From NCBI GenBank assembly GCA_030593565.1, contig JAUVGW010000010.1, forward strand, positions 1-35,158: 35,158 nt of DNA, written 5' to 3'. Under the pieces are notes generated by a model that made no database searches, had not been told where the DNA came from, and was given only the letters and a program-made list of their open reading frames with translations. Both the position numbers and the translations under genes were made by a program. The DNA comes from Phycisphaerae bacterium (GTDB taxonomy: Bacteria > Planctomycetota > Phycisphaerae > UBA1845 > UTPLA1). Below, piece after piece: positions 32,314-35,158 of this stretch; the first letter of the stretch is position 1, and the number at the start of each line of letters is the position of its first letter.

Positions 32314-33687
32314 CTACGAAATACCATACTCCTTCAGCTTGCGATACAACGTCCGAGCGCCGATGCCCAGTTGCTTGGCGGCCTTTTCACGATTGCCGTG
32401 ATGCTGGGCCAACGCCGCCTGAATGGCCATCTTCGTCAGCTCGTCCAGCGTCACATCGAACGTCTTCGGCGCGAGCGACACCGGCACGATGTCGGTCGTC
32501 GTGTTGATCGGCGGCGCCGACGGCAGGTCGTCCACGTCGATCGTGTCGCCTTCCACGAACACGACCATCTGGTTGATCACGTTCCACAACTCCCGCACGT
32601 TCCCGGGCCAGCGATAGTTGTGCAGCAGCCGCAACGCCTCCGGCGTCACCTGCTTCACCTCCTTGCCGTGAAGCCCATTCGCCCGCTGCATGAAATGCTG
32701 CACGAGCGGCAGGATGTCCTCGCGACGGTCGCGGATCGGCAGCAGATTGATTTCCGCCTGGTTGATCCGGAAAAACAGATCCTCGCGAAACGTCCTTTCC
32801 CGAACGCCCTCCTTGAGGTTGTGGTTCGTCGCCGCCACGATGCGGACATCAACGTGCCGCGGCCGATTCGAACCCACGCGGACGATCTCCCCGTTTTCCA
32901 ACACGCGCAGCAGCTTCGCCTGCATGGGCATCGGCATGTCGCCGATCTCGTCAAGGAAGATCGTGCCCCCGTCCGCCTCCTCGAACAACCCACGACGATC
33001 CGCCATCGCGTTCGTAAACGCGCCTTTCACGTGGCCGAACAACTCCGACTCGAGGATGCCTTCGGATATGCCCGCACAGTTGATTGGCACCCACAGCTTC
33101 TTCCGCCGGTCAGAATTATTGTGAATCGCCCGCGCGATCAACTCCTTGCCCGTGCCAGATTCGCCGTAGACCAGCACGGTAAGTTTCGTATTCGCCACAC
33201 GCCGCACACGATCCAGCACCTGCCGCATCGCGCTGCTCGCGGCGATGATCCCCTCGAACGAGCAAGCCTCGTCAAGCTGACGACGCATCTGCGCCCCCTC
33301 GCGCGCCGTCATTGCCTGCCGCGCCGCCCGATTCACCGTCTCGCGGAGTTCATCAAGATCGAGCGGCTTGGTCAGATAGTCGAACGCACCGCCCACCTTC
33401 AACGCATCCCGCGCGAGCCGTTGGTCGCCGTGCGCCGTGATCATCACGACCTGTGTCCACGGGCTGATCTCCCGCGCCCTCGTCAGGACGTCCATACCGT
33501 TCATGCTCCCACCGAGCCGGTAGTCCGTCACAACCACGTGCGGCGGCCGTTCCTCCATCGACGCCACCGCCTCAGCGCCCGTCTCCACGAGCCGACAAGC
33601 ATGGCCCGTCCGCTCAAGGCCTTCCTTGATCGCCTCCCCATGCGACCGCTCGTCTTCGACGATCAGAATGAACGCTGTATCTGGCAT
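32314..33687 (-). CDS. Sigma-54-dependent response regulator (NtrC family) with GAFTNA loop
   Basis: The product is 457 residues from ATG 33687 (MPDTAFILIVEDE); the track start at 33699 is TTG. The receiver domain (~1-120) has the acidic cluster VEDE, phospho-acceptor Asp in VVVTDYRLGG and Lys in YLTKPLD. The AAA+ domain has Walker A GESGTGKE, ELFGHVKGAFTNA, Walker B TIFLDEIGDMP and the RFREDLFFRIN-like segment. A Fis-type helix-turn-helix ends the protein (GNREKAAKQLGIGARTLYRKLKE). The loop that contacts sigma-54 is normally GAFTGA; here Gly5 is Asn. It should activate sigma-54 promoters after phosphorylation. No cognate kinase is adjacent. Confidence 0.95.
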   Translation of the reverse strand: MPDTAFILIVEDERSHGEAIKEGLERTGHACRLVETGAEAVASMEERPPHVVVTDYRLGGSMNGMDVLTRAREISPWTQVVMITAHGDQRLARDALKVGGAFDYLTKPLDLDELRETVNRAARQAMTAREGAQMRRQLDEACSFEGIIAASSAMRQVLDRVRRVANTKLTVLVYGESGTGKELIARAIHNNSDRRKKLWVPINCAGISEGILESELFGHVKGAFTNAMADRRGLFEEADGGTIFLDEIGDMPMPMQAKLLRVLENGEIVRVGSNRPRHVDVRIVAATNHNLKEGVRERTFREDLFFRINQAEINLLPIRDRREDILPLVQHFMQRANGLHGKEVKQVTPEALRLLHNYRWPGNVRELWNVINQMVVFVEGDTIDVDDLPSAPPINTTTDIVPVSLAPKTFDVTLDELTKMAIQAALAQHHGNREKAAKQLGIGARTLYRKLKEYGIS

Positions 33688-33798
33688 GACGCTATGCAAT
33701 GGTACTCAACCCACTCGCGCTTGACAAAGCAACGCGGCCCGGTCGCCACATGCGGGGTGCACGTCACGATTGTAGATAGTTTCAGCCCCCACGGAATA

Positions 33799-33902
33799 AG
33801 AGCCCCCGACCTTGGTCGGGGGGTTCGTTCCAGCAGTCATTCGGCTCTCCCCGACAGGAAGTCCGGCTCGAGACGAGCCGGTTCGCGGGGTCAGGGGCTC
33901 AT
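33799..33902 (-). repeat. Composite palindromic repeat, copy E (opposite orientation)
   Basis: On the minus strand it reads gagcccctgaccccgcgaac, ccggctcg-tct-cgagccgg, acttcctgtcgggg, a linker unlike the other copies, then aaccccccgaccaaggtcgg and gggctctta. It is the same order of hairpins as copies B-D with a replaced linker, and a right hairpin built on ccgaccaaggtcgg instead of ccgagcaagctcgg. Confidence 0.8.
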
Positions 33903-34009
33903 GTAACTTAGGCATCGCGCAGGAATAACTTGACCGATTGCGCCGCCCTCGGAGCCGGGTTCTGTGAACCCGGTGCATTGGCTGGCCTGCTGGCTTGCCG
34001 TTTGGCGGA

Positions 34010-34861
34010 TCAACCATTTACCTTATTCTTGCGCGACTCCTTACTCACTGAATTAACCTCTCCCCCCCGCGCCTCGGCATCCTCCTCCCGCTGGCCCGGC
34101 GGCGGCAGCACCTTACGCCGACGGGCGGGATTGCCAGCCCAGTATTCGTTTTCCCCCACCACCGAGCCCGGCAGCAGGACGGCCCCGGTCCCGATCACCG
34201 CCCCGCGTTTGACGTGAACACCGGTCATCATCGACTTCGCGCCGATTACCGCGTCGTCTTCGACAACCGTGCGCTTGATCACCACCGAGCCCCGATCCTG
34301 ATAGTGGCCGCCGAGTGCGGCCTCGAACCCGATGATGACATTCCGGCCAATCGTGACGAGGTGCGGGTCGGCAATACAGGGCTCCGTCGCGAAGCAGGAC
34401 TTGGACCGCGGCCCGAAGACGGGTCCCATAACCCACTTCATCGGTGGCAGGTTCGCGATGTGGAAAACCAAAAAGCCCGGAAACGGTGCTTCATATCTGG
34501 CCTTCGTCAGCGCCCCGATCAGCGCGGAATAGATCAGTTGACGGTCGACTTTCTTCCCCGGCCCCATTTCGTAACAGCCTTCCTTCGGCAACGGGATCGG
34601 CAGTCGCAGGATGACCAACTCGGCCACGTAGATCAGGTTGTAGATGATCGCCAACTGGCCGAGCTTCCCTCCCCACAGCCACGCCGTCGCTAGATCCGCC
34701 CCGATCAACGACCGATCGGGCCACGCACCGCACCAAGTGAAGAACGCCACAGCCAGCGCGGCCGAACTCCACCAGATGAACAGACGGACCACGCCGTCAA
34801 GAACGAGGAACCCCATCAGGCCGTACTTGGAATCGCGTGTCTTCGCCTGCGAAGCGTTCAT
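34010..34861 (-). CDS. Membrane-associated hexapeptide-repeat acyltransferase
   Basis: The product is 283 residues. ATG 34861 was chosen (gagaagggcaacagc upstream); the track start reads into a tandem repeat. Two hydrophobic segments lie at ~12-45 and ~60-85 (GVVRLFIWWSSAALAVAFF, LAIIYNLIYVAELVIL). A left-handed beta-helix region follows (~165-245), with hexapeptide repeats such as VTIGRNVIIGFEA, VVEDDAVIGAKSMMTGVHVKRGAVIGTGAVLLPGSVV, ending in WAGNPAR. This ending is typical of sugar or cell-surface acetyltransferases. The membrane anchor suggests a substrate at the inner face of the membrane, perhaps in polysaccharide synthesis (inference). Confidence 0.85.
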   Translation of the reverse strand: MNASQAKTRDSKYGLMGFLVLDGVVRLFIWWSSAALAVAFFTWCGAWPDRSLIGADLATAWLWGGKLGQLAIIYNLIYVAELVILRLPIPLPKEGCYEMGPGKKVDRQLIYSALIGALTKARYEAPFPGFLVFHIANLPPMKWVMGPVFGPRSKSCFATEPCIADPHLVTIGRNVIIGFEAALGGHYQDRGSVVIKRTVVEDDAVIGAKSMMTGVHVKRGAVIGTGAVLLPGSVVGENEYWAGNPARRRKVLPPPGQREEDAEARGGEVNSVSKESRKNKVNG

Positions 34862-34920
34862 GCTGTTGCCCTTCTCGCCGTTGCCCTGTCGCCGTTGATG
34901 ATCGGCGGGGTAGCATGGAT

Positions 34921-35032
34921 TAACGAAGCCGCCCGGGGTGGCATGAGTTAACGGAGCCGCCCGGGGTGGCATGGGTTAACGAAGCCGCCCGTGGTGGCAT
35001 GGGTTAACGAAGCCGCCCGGGGTGGCATGCAA
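34921..35032 (+). repeat. 28-bp tandem array (four units)
   Basis: Units start taac at 34921, 34949, 34977 and 35005. The consensus is taacgaagccgcccggggtg followed by gcatgggt. Each unit contains the imperfect stem gccgccc/gggtggc, and one unit has gtggtggc. A partial unit precedes it (ggtagcatggat). It lies upstream of the acyltransferase gene and could affect its expression. Confidence 0.9.
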
Positions 35033-35077
35033 CGCCGTTAACTATCGTACGGGGTTTTTGATGGTTTTGAGTCATAA

Positions 35078-35141
35078 AGAACGCTCCTTTCTGCCGATTG
35101 TCGCCTGCGCAATACCAAGGCGAGCAGAACAGGAGCGTTCT
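35078..35141. repeat. Inverted repeat at the right edge, possibly an IS terminus
   Basis: agaacgctcctttctgcc on the left is mirrored by gcagaacaggagcgttct on the right (11-bp perfect outer arms). It is followed by tcatgatcatggccatgg, which could be a start codon. It might be the promoter or end of an insertion sequence running off the window. The evidence is limited to the symmetry. Confidence 0.4.
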
Positions 35142-35158
35142 CATGATCATGGCCATGG

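Noticed and set aside
31801-33906. 701-residue plus-strand ORF
   Set aside because: It is antisense to ribD and the sigma-54 regulator, both with unmistakable motifs. Its composition (His/Arg/Pro-rich) is typical of a high-GC3 shadow.

Overview
The window is about 35 kb of GC-rich bacterial DNA. It most probably comes from a planctomycete, perhaps Phycisphaerae-like. This is inferred from two PEP-CTERM proteins ending in PEP + hydrophobic stretch + RRRR/RRKR, a DUF1844 protein, a very short exported protein of a type common in planctomycetes, high GC3, and long gene-poor gaps full of palindromic repeats. No rRNA, tRNA or CRISPR array was seen. Most of the long opposite-strand ORFs in the track are shadows produced by high GC3.

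Layout. 0-3.2 kb: a GAF-histidine kinase on the minus strand that runs off the left edge and overlaps the 3' end of a plus-strand ORF, then a 1.35 kb gene-poor gap and a small hypothetical gene. 3.4-6.8 kb: a membrane-anchored PEGA/DnaJ-type zinc-finger protein, a PEP-CTERM protein and a tiny exported protein. 7-13.4 kb: tsaB, two tandem STAS proteins, a lipoprotein, an O-methyltransferase, a degenerate HD protein overlapping an amidohydrolase, and a DUF1844 protein. 13.5-18 kb: a DacB-type D-Ala-D-Ala carboxypeptidase, then a two-gene signalling operon (a pseudo-receiver protein with a FliM-like peptide, and a GGDEF diguanylate cyclase). 18.2-21.4 kb: a PEP-CTERM putative cysteine peptidase and an M24 aminopeptidase. 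21.4-22.1 kb: a RAYT (REP-associated tyrosine transposase) element. 22.2-26.4 kb: MarR + methyltransferase, divergent from a betaine/choline-type ABC importer (ATPase, then a permease/binding-protein fusion). 26.4-30.8 kb: a broken duplicate of a thioredoxin-domain gene, an internally deleted RAYT element, a TIGR03546/TIGR03545-like fusion protein, and the intact thioredoxin-domain gene. 31-34.9 kb: ribD, a sigma-54 response regulator with an altered GAFTGA loop, and a hexapeptide-repeat acyltransferase. The right edge carries a tandem repeat and a possible IS terminus.

The most unusual feature is the density and organisation of palindromic repeats. There are at least four classes: (i) short hairpins whose stems differ but whose loops repeatedly contain TCC or its complement GGA; (ii) a ~110-150 bp composite element in five copies, with one hairpin nested in the loop of another and one compensated base pair; (iii) MITE-like elements with ~19 bp terminal inverted repeats, some of which overlap the TAG stop codons of neighbouring genes; (iv) a RAYT with GGGGTCAGGCTTAC-type ends, its deletion derivative, and two further copies of the end motif bordering a duplicated gene fragment. 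Together they suggest repeated movement of hairpin DNA, some of it plausibly by the resident RAYT. All functional assignments come from motif reading without database searches.
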